DNA of 64,000 bases from positions 124,001 through 188,000 of the forward strand of contig NZ_SJJZ01000002.1 of assembly GCF_004331345.1 (NCBI RefSeq), written 5' to 3'. This document shows, in pieces, positions 1 through 8,320 of this stretch (positions are counted from its first letter, which is position 1; every line of letters begins with the position of its first letter). The translations under genes and the position numbers were made by a program. The stretch is from Kribbella soli (GTDB lineage Bacteria > Actinomycetota > Actinomycetes > Propionibacteriales > Kribbellaceae). The notes beneath the pieces are model-generated. The model searched no databases. It saw only the letters and a program-made list of their open reading frames with translations, and was not told where the DNA came from.

Positions 1-249
1 GACCTCGTCGGCCTCGAACGCGACCACATCACCCCGCTCGGCGGCCCGGAACTTGTCGCCCTGGCCGGTGCTGAACACGATCGTGTCCTCGTCGACGACG
101 AAGTTGACCAGGCGGACCGCCGGCAATCCGGCATCCGTGTAGACCAGCCTGCCGAGCGGAACCGACGCGAGCAGCCGCAGACAGTCCGCCGGCCCGATGA
201 TCTCCAGGCGGGATCTGTCGAACTGATGCACTGTCCCGAATGTGTCCAC
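1..249 (-). CDS. Pyridoxamine 5'-phosphate oxidase-like flavin/heme-binding protein (3' end missing)
   Basis: The gene runs off the left edge; 83 codons are visible. The readable part contains CLRLLASVPLGRLVYTD followed by VNFVVDEDTIVFSTGQGDK, the N-terminal half of the split-barrel PNPOx-like fold (Pyridox_ox_2 type), which binds FMN, heme or F420 depending on subgroup. Two in-frame GTG codons are possible starts (249 and 231); neither has a convincing ribosome-binding site and I took the longer. It is divergent from the SulP gene, so the 87 bases between them must hold both promoters. The cofactor cannot be decided from this fragment. Confidence 0.75.
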   Translation of the reverse strand, partial: MDTFGTVHQFDRSRLEIIGPADCLRLLASVPLGRLVYTDAGLPAVRLVNFVVDEDTIVFSTGQGDKFRAAERGDVVAFEADEV

Positions 250-336
250 GGATCAACAGTCCGGCGACTTCGAGCGTGGAAGTAGGGCCGAAAGTCCCGA
301 GGAGGAAGGACACTGTTTGCCGAGAGGGGGTGGAGT

Positions 337-2010
337 TTGACGATTCCCGGAGTCGAGACGCTGCGGCAGTATCAGCGGGGCTGGTTGCGGGCCGACGTAC
401 TCGCTGGGCTCACTGTCGCGGCGTACTTCGTGCCGCAGGTGATGGCGTATGCGCAGCTCGCCGGCCTGCCGGCGGTGACCGGGTTGTGGGTCGCGCTCGG
501 TCCGTTGGTGCTCTACTTCTTCCTTGGGTCGTCACGGCTGCTGTCGCTCGGCCCGGAGTCGACGACGGCGCTGCTCACGGCCACCGCGATCGGACCGCTC
601 GCGGCTGGTGATCCGGTGCGGTACGCCGGGTTGGCCGCCGTGCTAGCACTGCTAGTGGGAGCGATCTGTCTGGTCGGGTGGGCGGCGCGGCTCGGGTTCT
701 TGGCGGATCTGCTGTCCAGACCGGTCCTGATCGGCTACCTGACCGGTATCGCGGTGATCATGATGACCGGCCAGCTGGGCCGGCTCACTGGTGCTCCCGT
801 CAAAGGTGACTCGCCCCCGGCGGAGGTGGTGTCCGCGGTCCGGCTGATCGGTGACTGGAAGCTCGCTCCGGTGCTGTTGTCGGTGGCGGCTCTGGCGTTG
901 CTGCTCGCCTTGGCTCGCTGGACGCCGCGCATACCTGGCCCGCTCGTCGTGGTGGCGCTAGCAGCGCTAGTGACTTGGGCGGCTGATTTGGGTGACAAGG
1001 GAGTGGCACTGGTCGGTTCGATTCCGAGCGGTCTGCCCGTGCCGCACCTACCCGAGCTGTCCGTGCATGACCTTGGCCTGCTCGTGCTACCCGCGGTGGG
1101 CGTCGCTCTGGTCGGCTACACCGACGTGGTGCTCACCGCCCGCGCGTTCGCGAGTCGCGGTTCAGGCGAGCGCATCGACCCAGGCCGCGAGCTGCTCGTA
1201 CTCGGGCTGGCCAACGTCTCTGCCGGCCTCGTACGCGGCTTCCCGATCAGCAGCAGCGGCAGCCGTACTGCCCTCGCGGACGCCTCCAACGCGAAGAGCC
1301 AGGTCTACTCGCTGGTGGCCGCGCTGGCGATCGTAGCGACGCTGCTCTTCGCCGGCCCGCTGCTCGAGACGTTCCCGATCCCCGCGCTCGGCGCCTTGGT
1401 CGTGTACGCCGCGCTGCGCCTGATCGAACTGGGGGAGTTCCGTCGCATCGCGACGTTCCGTCGCAGTGAGTTCCTGCTGGCGGTGGCAACGACCGTCGGC
1501 GTGGTCGCGCTCGACGTCCTGTACGGCGTACTGGTCGCGGTTGCGCTGTCCGTCCTCGACGTACTGCGGCGCGTCGCCCGGCCGCACGACGGGATCCTGG
1601 GCTACGTGCCCGGGATCGCGGGGATGCACGACGTCGACGACTACCCGGATGCACGGCCCGTGCCGGGTCTGGTCGTGTACCGGTACGACTCGCCGTTGTT
1701 CTTCGCGAACGCCGAGGACTTCCACCGCCGCGCGCTGGCGGCGGCCGACGAGGCGACGACCCCGGTGCGCTGGTTCCTGCTGAACACCGAGGCGAACGTG
1801 GAGATCGACATCACCGCGCTCGACGCCCTCGACGCACTGCGCGAGGACCTGAAGTCCCGCGGCATCGTCCTGGCTCTCGCCCGAGTCAAACAAGACCTCC
1901 GCGACGACCTGGACAACGCCGGCTTCCTCGACCGCCTTGGCCCCGACCGCGTCTTCTACACCCTCCCCACCGCGGTCGAAGCCTTCCGCAACCAGCCACC
2001 GGACAGCTAG
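337..2010 (+). CDS. SulP-family anion transporter with C-terminal STAS domain
   Basis: A 557-residue membrane protein. The first ~400 residues are hydrophobic and carry SulP features (VPQVMAYAQLAGLP near residue 40, GPESTTALLTATA near 70, FPISSSGSRTAL near 305). The soluble C-terminus (about 430-550; NTEANVEIDITALDALDAL) is a STAS domain. SulP proteins move sulfate, bicarbonate or other anions across the cytoplasmic membrane; the substrate cannot be read from sequence. The TTG start at 337 is preceded by a purine-rich stretch (321-335) that serves as ribosome-binding site, and the protein begins directly with the amphipathic helix usual before the first transmembrane segment. No carbonic anhydrase gene is adjacent. 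Confidence 0.9.
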   Translation: MTIPGVETLRQYQRGWLRADVLAGLTVAAYFVPQVMAYAQLAGLPAVTGLWVALGPLVLYFFLGSSRLLSLGPESTTALLTATAIGPLAAGDPVRYAGLAAVLALLVGAICLVGWAARLGFLADLLSRPVLIGYLTGIAVIMMTGQLGRLTGAPVKGDSPPAEVVSAVRLIGDWKLAPVLLSVAALALLLALARWTPRIPGPLVVVALAALVTWAADLGDKGVALVGSIPSGLPVPHLPELSVHDLGLLVLPAVGVALVGYTDVVLTARAFASRGSGERIDPGRELLVLGLANVSAGLVRGFPISSSGSRTALADASNAKSQVYSLVAALAIVATLLFAGPLLETFPIPALGALVVYAALRLIELGEFRRIATFRRSEFLLAVATTVGVVALDVLYGVLVAVALSVLDVLRRVARPHDGILGYVPGIAGMHDVDDYPDARPVPGLVVYRYDSPLFFANAEDFHRRALAAADEATTPVRWFLLNTEANVEIDITALDALDALREDLKSRGIVLALARVKQDLRDDLDNAGFLDRLGPDRVFYTLPTAVEAFRNQPPDS

Positions 2011-2083
2011 GAGGGTTCGTGTATCACAGGCCGCGGGCGGTGCTCCATACCTGCAGAGGACCAGACTGCACCTGGAGGTTCCG

Positions 2084-2674
2084 ATGGCCCTGATCGAACT
2101 CACCGCAGCTGAACTGTGCGCGGCGCAGAGCTTCCCCTTCCCTTGTGAAGAAGGAAGCATCATCGACCCGATCGGCGTCGCCCACCAGCTGGGCTTCGTC
2201 GAGACCGGCGCTGCTGTCTTCGAGGACGCCGGCAACGGATTTGTCCCCAAGGGCGGGCGGAAGGTCGACGAGCGTCTTGCCCTGTTGTCCTTGGCGTGCT
2301 CGATGGAGGCAAGTCAGGCCGTCACCCGGGGGAGGTCCGCGAGCCCGGACGCCGCAGAGGGCGAACCCGAACGCGCACACATCAAGGACGCACTCGACGC
2401 CTTCACGAACGGTGTGATCGCGAGCCCGCCGGAGCTGACCACCGTGTTCCCGCCCTCTGGCACTGTCATCGTGGTCGGCACGATCATCATCAAGATCCCG
2501 ACCCCGCCGCCGCCTCCGCCGCGCTGGGAACTGGGCGAGCAGCTCGCCCGTACCGACCTGCTGGCGTTGGCGGTCCGCTTCCAGTCGGCCTCGGAGATGG
2601 CTGATATCGGCGCGACCGCGGACGACCTCGCCTGGGCGGCCAACCGTCTCATCGACGCTGCGATGGCGCGCTAA
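2084..2674 (+). CDS. Hypothetical protein with poly-proline linker
   Basis: A 196-residue protein I do not recognise. The ATG at 2084 follows CTGGAGGTT, a good ribosome-binding site. Near residue 140 there is a hydrophobic beta-like stretch (VIVVGTIIIKIPT) followed by seven prolines, then a helical C-terminus ending DDLAWAANRLIDAAMAR. There is no signal peptide or clear membrane helix. Only 73 bases separate it from the SulP stop, so co-transcription is possible. Its stop codon overlaps the ackA stop on the other strand (2671-2674). Confidence 0.6.
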   Translation: MALIELTAAELCAAQSFPFPCEEGSIIDPIGVAHQLGFVETGAAVFEDAGNGFVPKGGRKVDERLALLSLACSMEASQAVTRGRSASPDAAEGEPERAHIKDALDAFTNGVIASPPELTTVFPPSGTVIVVGTIIIKIPTPPPPPPRWELGEQLARTDLLALAVRFQSASEMADIGATADDLAWAANRLIDAAMAR

Positions 2675-3858
2675 CGGCGTACGACGTCCAAAGCTTGCCG
2701 GGCGATCTCCCATTCCTCGTTGGTGGGGATGACGAGAACGGCCACGGCGCTGTCCTCGGTGGAGGCGATCTGGTCGGTCGGGTCGGCGTTCCGCACCGGG
2801 TCGAGATGGATGCCCAGTGACTCCAGGTCGCTGAGGGCAGCGGCGCGGACCTCGGCGGAGTGCTGGCCGACGCCGGCGGTGAAGACGATCGCGTCGACCC
2901 TTCCCAGTACGGCGTAGTACGCGCCGATGTACTTCCGCAAGCGGTAGCAGTAGATGTCGAACCCGAGCTGTGCCCGCTCGTCCCCGGCCGCCCGGCGGCG
3001 CGACACCTCGCGGAAGTCGTTCGCGCCGGTGAGCCCCTTGAGCCCGGACTCCGAGTTCAGCGCCCGGTCAGTCTCCTCGGCCGACCGCCCCGCGACGCGC
3101 GCGAGGTGCCCGTGGATCGCCGGATCGAGATCGCCCGACCGGGTCCCCATCACGAGACCCTCCAACGGCGTCAGCCCCATCGACGTGTCCACCGACTTGC
3201 CACCCCGTACGGCGGTGGCGGAGCAACCGTTGCCGAGGTGCAGCACGATCAGGTTCAGGTCCTCGAGCTTGCGCCCGAGCAACCCCGCGGCCTGTCCGGA
3301 CACGAACGAGTGCGACGTGCCATGGAACCCGTACCGCCGGATCCCGTACTCGTCCTGCCAGGAGCTCGGCACCGCGTACGTGTAGGCGTACGGCGGCAGC
3401 GTCTGATGGAACGCGGTGTCGAACACCGCCACGTGCGGCAGGTCCGGTAACAGCCGCCGCGCGACCTCGATGCCCTCCAGGTTCGCGGGATTGTGCAACG
3501 GGGCCAGCGGAACCAGGTCGGTCACCGCCGCGATCAACTCGTCATCGACCAGCGCCGGCGCCGCGAACCGGTCGCCGCCGTGGACGACCCGATGCCCGAC
3601 AGCCACGATGTCCACGTCAGCGAGTGCGGGACCATGCGTCTCGAACGCCCGTACGGCGGCCTCCAGTGCGGCCTCGTGATCGGCCACCGCCTGGTCGTCG
3701 TCGAAGTCGCCCGTAGGCCCGTGGTGCACGTGATGGCTCTGCTCCTCGCCGATCCGCTCGACCAGGCCCGTCGCCGCGGCCTCACCGGTCTTGGCGTCGA
3801 CCAGGCTGTACTTGAGCGATGACGATCCGGCGTTGATCACCAGCACGTGTCCACTCAT
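2671..3858 (-). CDS. ackA: Acetate kinase
   Basis: A 395-residue cytoplasmic enzyme that interconverts acetyl phosphate plus ADP and acetate plus ATP. The N-terminal phosphate-binding motif NAGSSSLKYSL begins at residue 9. HRVVHGG, the acetate kinase signature around GFHGTSH, HLGNGCSATAV, MGTRSGDLDP and FTAGVGQHS all follow in the usual order, and the length matches the family. The ATG at 3858 overlaps the pta stop by four bases (ATGA), so the two are almost certainly translationally coupled. Together they form the Pta-AckA route for acetate overflow and acetyl-phosphate synthesis. The TAG stop overlaps the stop of the convergent hypothetical gene. Confidence 0.97.
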   Translation of the reverse strand: MSGHVLVINAGSSSLKYSLVDAKTGEAAATGLVERIGEEQSHHVHHGPTGDFDDDQAVADHEAALEAAVRAFETHGPALADVDIVAVGHRVVHGGDRFAAPALVDDELIAAVTDLVPLAPLHNPANLEGIEVARRLLPDLPHVAVFDTAFHQTLPPYAYTYAVPSSWQDEYGIRRYGFHGTSHSFVSGQAAGLLGRKLEDLNLIVLHLGNGCSATAVRGGKSVDTSMGLTPLEGLVMGTRSGDLDPAIHGHLARVAGRSAEETDRALNSESGLKGLTGANDFREVSRRRAAGDERAQLGFDIYCYRLRKYIGAYYAVLGRVDAIVFTAGVGQHSAEVRAAALSDLESLGIHLDPVRNADPTDQIASTEDSAVAVLVIPTNEEWEIARQALDVVRR

Positions 3859-5936
3859 CGCGCGCCGCCCTGCTGTGCCTGGATCGCGGTGATCGCGACC
3901 GTGTTGATGATGTCCCGGACGGTCGCTCCTCGCGACAGGTCGTTGACCGGTTTGCGCAGACCCTGCAGCACCGGGCCGACCGCGACGGCGTTCGCCGAGC
4001 GCTGCACTGCCTTGTACGTGTTGTTGCCGGTGTTCAGGTCCGGGAACACGAACACCGTGGCCCGTCCGGCGACGGGGGAGTCCGGCAGCTTCGTGCGCGC
4101 CACGGCGGCGTCGATCGCGGCGTCGTACTGGATCGGTCCCTCGACCGGCAGCTGCGGTGCGCGTTCGCGGACGATGTTCGTTGCCTTGGACACCTTTTCG
4201 ACGTCGGTGCCGGCGCCGGACGTGCCGGTCGAGTACGACAGCATCGCGACCCGCGGCTCGACCCCGAACGAGACGGCGGTCGCGGCGGACGAGATCGCGA
4301 TGTCGGCGAGCTGCTCGGCCGTCGGGTCCGGGTTCACCGCGCAGTCGCCGTACACCAGGACCTGGTTCTGCAGGCACATGAAGAACACCGACGAGACGAC
4401 CGAGACGTCCGGGACGGTCTTCACCACCTCGAGGGCCGGCCGGATGGTGTGCGCGGTGGTGTGGACGGCGCCCGACACCATCCCGTCGGCGAGTCCGAGC
4501 TGGACCATCATCGTGCCGAAGTACGACACGTCCCGGACCAGTTCGCGGGCCCGGTCGAGGTCGACCCCGCGATGCTGCCGCAGCCGGTGGTATTCGGCCG
4601 CGAACTGCTCGGCCAGCTCGCTGTTCTCCGGATGTACGACGCGCGCCGCGGTCATGTCCACGCCGAGTGCCGCGGCCTTCGCGCTGATCGTGGTCGGGTC
4701 GCCGAGCAGGGTGAGGTCGGCGACGCCCCGCCGCAGCAGTACGTCGGCCGCGCGCAGGATCCGCTCCTCCTCGCCCTCCGGCAGCACGATGTGCCTGCGG
4801 TCGGAGACGGCCCGGTCGACCAGCTGATGCTCGAACATGAGCGGCGTCACCGCGCTGCTGCGGGCGAGCGCGAGCTGGTCGAGCAGCGCCGTACCGTCGA
4901 CGTGCTGGTCGAAGAGCGCCAGCGCCGTGTCGATCTTGCGCGGCGCGTCCTTCGTGAGTCGGCCGCGAACGGCGGTGAGCTTCGCGGAGGTGGCCTGCGT
5001 ACCGAGATCGGTCTCGATGATCGGCAACGTGACACCGAGGCCCTCGATCAGCCTCTGCACCTGGGCCGGGAGTTCGAAGCCGCCGTTGAGCACGATGGCG
5101 GCGATCTGCGGGAAGGTCCGGGACGCGTGTGCCATCAGGACGCCCAGCACGACCTCGGGGCGGTCGCCGGCGGTGACGACCGCGGCTCCGTCGAACAGTC
5201 GGTCCAGTACGTTCGGCATCGTCATCCCGGCGATCATCAGCCCGGTGACCTCGCGGGTCAGCAGCTGCGGGTCACCGCTCAGGAGCCGGCCGTCGATCGG
5301 CGCCATCAGGTCGGCGACGAGCGGCTGGTTCAGCACCGGCTCCTCGGGGATCGCGAACGCCGGCGCGCCGATGCCGTCGAGCGCCGCGACGAGGAGCTTG
5401 CCTGCGCCGTCGTCCACGCGGTTCGCGATCACCGCGAACAACGAGCCGTGATTCGCGGCGAGCTCGGCCGCGGCCATGTCGGCGATCGCCCGTACGTCGT
5501 GCGGCGTACGGCCGAAACCGTTCAGCACGAGCAGCACCGGCGCGCCGAGGTTCGCCGCGATCTTGGCGTTGAACGAGAACTCGGTCGGCGTGCCGACATC
5601 GGTGTAGTCGCTGCCGACGATCAACACCGCATCAGCCTGCTCGGCGACCGCGTGGTACCGCTGGACGATCGTGTCGAGCGCCGCGTCGGGATCCTCGTGC
5701 ACCTCGTCGTACGTGACCCCGACGCCGTCGTCGTACGACTGCTTGACCGCGTCCTGCGAGATCAGCAGCTCGAGAACGTAGTCCCGTCCGCCGTGCGTCG
5801 CGGTGTCCGCGCGGACGATCGGCCGGAACACCGCCACCCGCCCGACTCGTCGGGACATCTGGTGGAGCACCCCGAGAGCTACCGTCGACTTCCCGGTCGT
5901 GCCCTCCACCGAAGCTACGTAGACACTGCTACCCAT
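3855..5936 (-). CDS. pta: Phosphate acetyltransferase
   Basis: A 693-residue, three-domain Pta of the long E. coli type, converting acetyl-CoA plus phosphate to acetyl phosphate plus CoA. Residues 11-18 (EGTTGKST) are the P-loop of the N-terminal dethiobiotin-synthetase-like domain. A central DRTGG-type domain follows (LMIAGMTMPNVLDRLFDGA near 230). The catalytic C-terminal PTA domain begins near 360 with HIVLPEGEEERIL and includes SYSTGTSG and FPDLNTGNN. The ATG at 5936 gives MGSSVYVASVEG, the normal family start; the frame stays open upstream but that stretch lies over a separate gene. It is first in the pta-ackA operon. Confidence 0.96.
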   Translation of the reverse strand: MGSSVYVASVEGTTGKSTVALGVLHQMSRRVGRVAVFRPIVRADTATHGGRDYVLELLISQDAVKQSYDDGVGVTYDEVHEDPDAALDTIVQRYHAVAEQADAVLIVGSDYTDVGTPTEFSFNAKIAANLGAPVLLVLNGFGRTPHDVRAIADMAAAELAANHGSLFAVIANRVDDGAGKLLVAALDGIGAPAFAIPEEPVLNQPLVADLMAPIDGRLLSGDPQLLTREVTGLMIAGMTMPNVLDRLFDGAAVVTAGDRPEVVLGVLMAHASRTFPQIAAIVLNGGFELPAQVQRLIEGLGVTLPIIETDLGTQATSAKLTAVRGRLTKDAPRKIDTALALFDQHVDGTALLDQLALARSSAVTPLMFEHQLVDRAVSDRRHIVLPEGEEERILRAADVLLRRGVADLTLLGDPTTISAKAAALGVDMTAARVVHPENSELAEQFAAEYHRLRQHRGVDLDRARELVRDVSYFGTMMVQLGLADGMVSGAVHTTAHTIRPALEVVKTVPDVSVVSSVFFMCLQNQVLVYGDCAVNPDPTAEQLADIAISSAATAVSFGVEPRVAMLSYSTGTSGAGTDVEKVSKATNIVRERAPQLPVEGPIQYDAAIDAAVARTKLPDSPVAGRATVFVFPDLNTGNNTYKAVQRSANAVAVGPVLQGLRKPVNDLSRGATVRDIINTVAITAIQAQQGGAR

Positions 5937-5962
5937 ACCGCGAACCCTACGGAACCGTGGGG

Positions 5963-6346
5963 CTAGCCCGCTGACTGGCCGGGGAGGTTCTGGCGGGCGA
6001 AGGTGACGGCTTCGGTGAGGAGCGACTGCCAGAGGGCGCGGTCCGGGATGGGGATCGTGACCCACTCGCGCATCGGGTTGCCGGTCGGGGCGAACGGGGT
6101 TCCGGTGCCCGCGCTGATGAGCGCGGTCACTCGGTCGGCGGGGAGTTTGAGGATCAGGGCCGTGCCGTTCCGTTCGAGGCAGGCGACGAACTGGCCGGCG
6201 AGACGGATGCACGGATGTCCCATGATCGTGCCGTGGCCGATGGCAGGGTCGTAGAGCAGGTCGTCGGTGAGCTCGTCGTACAGCTCCCGCGCGGCGTCCC
6301 CGCCGGCGTCGGCCGGCGGGGACGTGCGGTGCGTGGGTCGGGTCAT
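5963..6346 (-). CDS. TfoX/Sxy-like N-terminal domain protein
   Basis: A 127-residue protein with the pattern of small TfoX/YjbR-like proteins: a helical N-terminus (ELYDELTDDLL), IMGHPCIRLAGQFVACLE, then LKLPADRVTALI and a C-terminal MREWVTIP segment. In actinobacteria these are usually annotated as TfoX/Sxy-family or conserved hypothetical proteins; no enzymatic role is established and I infer none. The start overlaps the end of the upstream VOC gene by four bases (ATGA, 6343-6346), so the two form a translationally coupled pair. Confidence 0.6.
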   Translation of the reverse strand: MTRPTHRTSPPADAGGDAARELYDELTDDLLYDPAIGHGTIMGHPCIRLAGQFVACLERNGTALILKLPADRVTALISAGTGTPFAPTGNPMREWVTIPIPDRALWQSLLTEAVTFARQNLPGQSAG

Positions 6347-6723
6347 GCGGCGGGCGGGGTGAAGACCCCGAACTGGTTGCCGGCCGGGTCCCGCAGATAG
6401 GCGAAGGCCGGGGTGGCGTCGAGGCGCTTGTTGATCACGGTGCCGCCGAGCTGTTCGGCGTCGGCGCAGGTGGCCTCGATGTCGGCGACCAGGATGTAGA
6501 ACACCGCGTGGTTCGGCAGTTGTCCGTTGGTGCCGAAGATGCCGCCCATCGGCCGGTCGGCGCCGGAGGCCTTGATGTTGCGGTACTCGAGGCCGGTGGC
6601 GGCGAGGGCACCGTCGGACTCGAAGGTCCAGTCGAACAGGCTGCCGTAGAACTTCTGGGTGGTCTCGGGGTCGTCGGTCGCGACCTCGAACCAGGCCAGC
6701 GTGCCAGGGGCCGGAGTACTCAT
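6343..6723 (-). CDS. VOC-family (glyoxalase/bleomycin resistance-like) protein
   Basis: A 126-residue single-unit VOC protein. GTLAWFEVATDDPETTQKFY at the start and AYLRDPAGNQFGVFTP at the end are the two beta-alpha-beta-beta-beta modules. The ATG at 6723 is preferred to an in-frame ATG at 6750 because GAAAGAGAGAG lies just upstream of it. VOC members include metal-dependent dioxygenases, isomerases and drug-binding proteins; the exact role cannot be assigned. It is translationally coupled to the TfoX-like gene downstream. Confidence 0.8.
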   Translation of the reverse strand: MSTPAPGTLAWFEVATDDPETTQKFYGSLFDWTFESDGALAATGLEYRNIKASGADRPMGGIFGTNGQLPNHAVFYILVADIEATCADAEQLGGTVINKRLDATPAFAYLRDPAGNQFGVFTPPAA

Positions 6724-6799
6724 CGATCTCTCTCTTTCATCCGAGGACATCAGGTGGACTGTGCAACGAGACCCACGGTGTCAGCGGTTCGCGACAGCC

Positions 6800-7534
6800 C
6801 TATGTCGGAGTTGGGAAAAGATCTTCGGGACGCAGCGCGGCATCCGGCAGTTTGGTTTCGTAGCCGTCGACCTTCAGGTCGCCGGTCGCGAGCGGTCGGG
6901 AGGGTGGTGTCGCGGTGCGCTCGGCGCAGGTGATCCGATCCATCCGGAACACCCGGTCCTCCTGGCGCAGGTGGCACCAGGCGGTCAGGTAGGAGCCGTT
7001 CGGACCGACGACGACGTGTTGCGGCTCGACCTCCCGCTCGGTCCCGACACCGCCGACGTCGGTGTACTCGATCCGCAGGACCTGGTTGTCGCGCACCGCA
7101 CGCCAGATCTGCTCGGCGATCTCACCGTCCGGGTCCGGCACCGGCTGCACCAGGAGCCGCACCTTCGCCGCCGCCGTCCGCGCCTCGTCGAGGTCCCGCT
7201 CCGGCATCGCGGCCACGATCTTCTGCAGCGCGGTCCGCGAGTCGCGTGAGAACAGCACGTGATCGCTGCGGCTCAACGCCACCGCGACCGCCATCGCCTC
7301 CCGCGCGGTGAAGTTCAGCGGCGGGAGGCTCATCGACCGATCCACGGAGTACCCGCCGGTGCGTCCTTGTTTCGTCGCCAGCGGTACGCCGGCCTGCCCG
7401 AGCGCACTGAGATCACGCTCGATGGTCCGCACGCTCACCTCGAAACGTGCCGCCAGCTGCCGCGCCGTACGCCCCCGAGGCCCCGCCGCGCGTAGCTCCT
7501 CGGCGAGCGCATACAGCCGATCGATCCGGTTCAT
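6800..7534 (-). CDS. WYL-domain transcriptional regulator with N-terminal HTH (YafY/PafC type)
   Basis: A 244-residue protein. Residues 1-60 form a DeoR/HTH_11 winged helix (RTARQLAARFEVSVRTIERD, with LGQAGVPL as the wing). From about 115 onward is the WYL module (LRIEYTDVGG ... VVVGPNGSYLTAWCHLRQEDRVFRMDRI), a ligand- or nucleic-acid-sensing fold; the W and Y of the namesake motif appear here as Y and W (SYLTAW). The start at 7534 is chosen because MNRIDRLYALAEEL is the normal family beginning. It lies 35 bases downstream of the 207-residue VOC gene on the same strand, so it may regulate that operon. Confidence 0.88.
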   Translation of the reverse strand: MNRIDRLYALAEELRAAGPRGRTARQLAARFEVSVRTIERDLSALGQAGVPLATKQGRTGGYSVDRSMSLPPLNFTAREAMAVAVALSRSDHVLFSRDSRTALQKIVAAMPERDLDEARTAAAKVRLLVQPVPDPDGEIAEQIWRAVRDNQVLRIEYTDVGGVGTEREVEPQHVVVGPNGSYLTAWCHLRQEDRVFRMDRITCAERTATPPSRPLATGDLKVDGYETKLPDAALRPEDLFPTPT

Positions 7535-7569
7535 GCTCGGCACGCTAGCCGTGCCCATGGACAATTCAG

Positions 7570-8193
7570 TTACTGAGGGAGTTCGGCGCCGGTGCGCTCG
7601 GCGAGCATGTAGCTGGCGTACCAGGTCGGCCAGTTCTCGTCGGCCTGGCCGGTGCGGGCCTCGTGCTCGCCGTGGGCGGCAGCGGCGCGCCGAAGGGCCG
7701 CTTCGAGGTCGTCGACGGAGGCATACGTCGCATCGTCCACGCGGCCCGGCAGCCGCTTGGTGACCTCCTGCAGCAACCAGGTGTTGCCGTCGGGGTCACT
7801 GAACGTCGCGAACGACCCGTAGCTCGACCGCTCGTCAGCCGGCCCGGTCACTCGACCGCTGGTGTCGCCGGCCTCGAACTGCGCGCCGGGAACCGCCGGG
7901 TGGAAGACCTCGCTGACCTTGGCCCCGTGCGCCAGCAGCTCGGACCGCGCCGCCTCAACGTCCGTGACGACCAGGTAGAGCCCCTGCGCGGTGCCCGGCT
8001 TGGCGGAGGTGATGTGGGTGCCGAACTGGACCGAGGCGGGGGAGCCCGGCGGGGTGAACTGGACCACCCGGAACCCATTGTCGAACGCGAAATCCGCGTC
8101 CAGCCGCCACCCGAGGCCGCTGTAGAACTCCTTCGACCGGTCGGCATCCGCGACCGGGATGACGACGGCTTCCAGCTTCAGATCGGTGCTCAT
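7570..8193 (-). CDS. VOC-family protein with C-terminal helical extension
   Basis: A 207-residue protein. Residues 1-140 are a VOC domain (LEAVVIPVADADRSKEFYSGL ... FSDPDGNTWLLQEVT). A further ~65 residues, rich in Ala, Arg and Glu, are predicted helical and contain WPTWYASYMLAERTG; this tail is found in a recognisable actinobacterial VOC subgroup. The ATG at 8193 has a strong GGAGGAAG ribosome-binding site; the longer open frame upstream lacks one. The WYL regulator follows 35 bases later on the same strand, suggesting an autoregulated pair. Divergent from the antiporter. Confidence 0.85.
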   Translation of the reverse strand: MSTDLKLEAVVIPVADADRSKEFYSGLGWRLDADFAFDNGFRVVQFTPPGSPASVQFGTHITSAKPGTAQGLYLVVTDVEAARSELLAHGAKVSEVFHPAVPGAQFEAGDTSGRVTGPADERSSYGSFATFSDPDGNTWLLQEVTKRLPGRVDDATYASVDDLEAALRRAAAAHGEHEARTGQADENWPTWYASYMLAERTGAELPQ

Positions 8194-8320
8194 GACTTCC
8201 TCCAGGGGATTCGACTCGTTCACTGACCTCCACTGTGCGTCTTCGGCGCCCTCGTGACACCAGTGAGAATCCCTGGTCATTACCCGGGCGCACCGGCCAC
8301 CGGCCCTAGAGTGCTGTCAC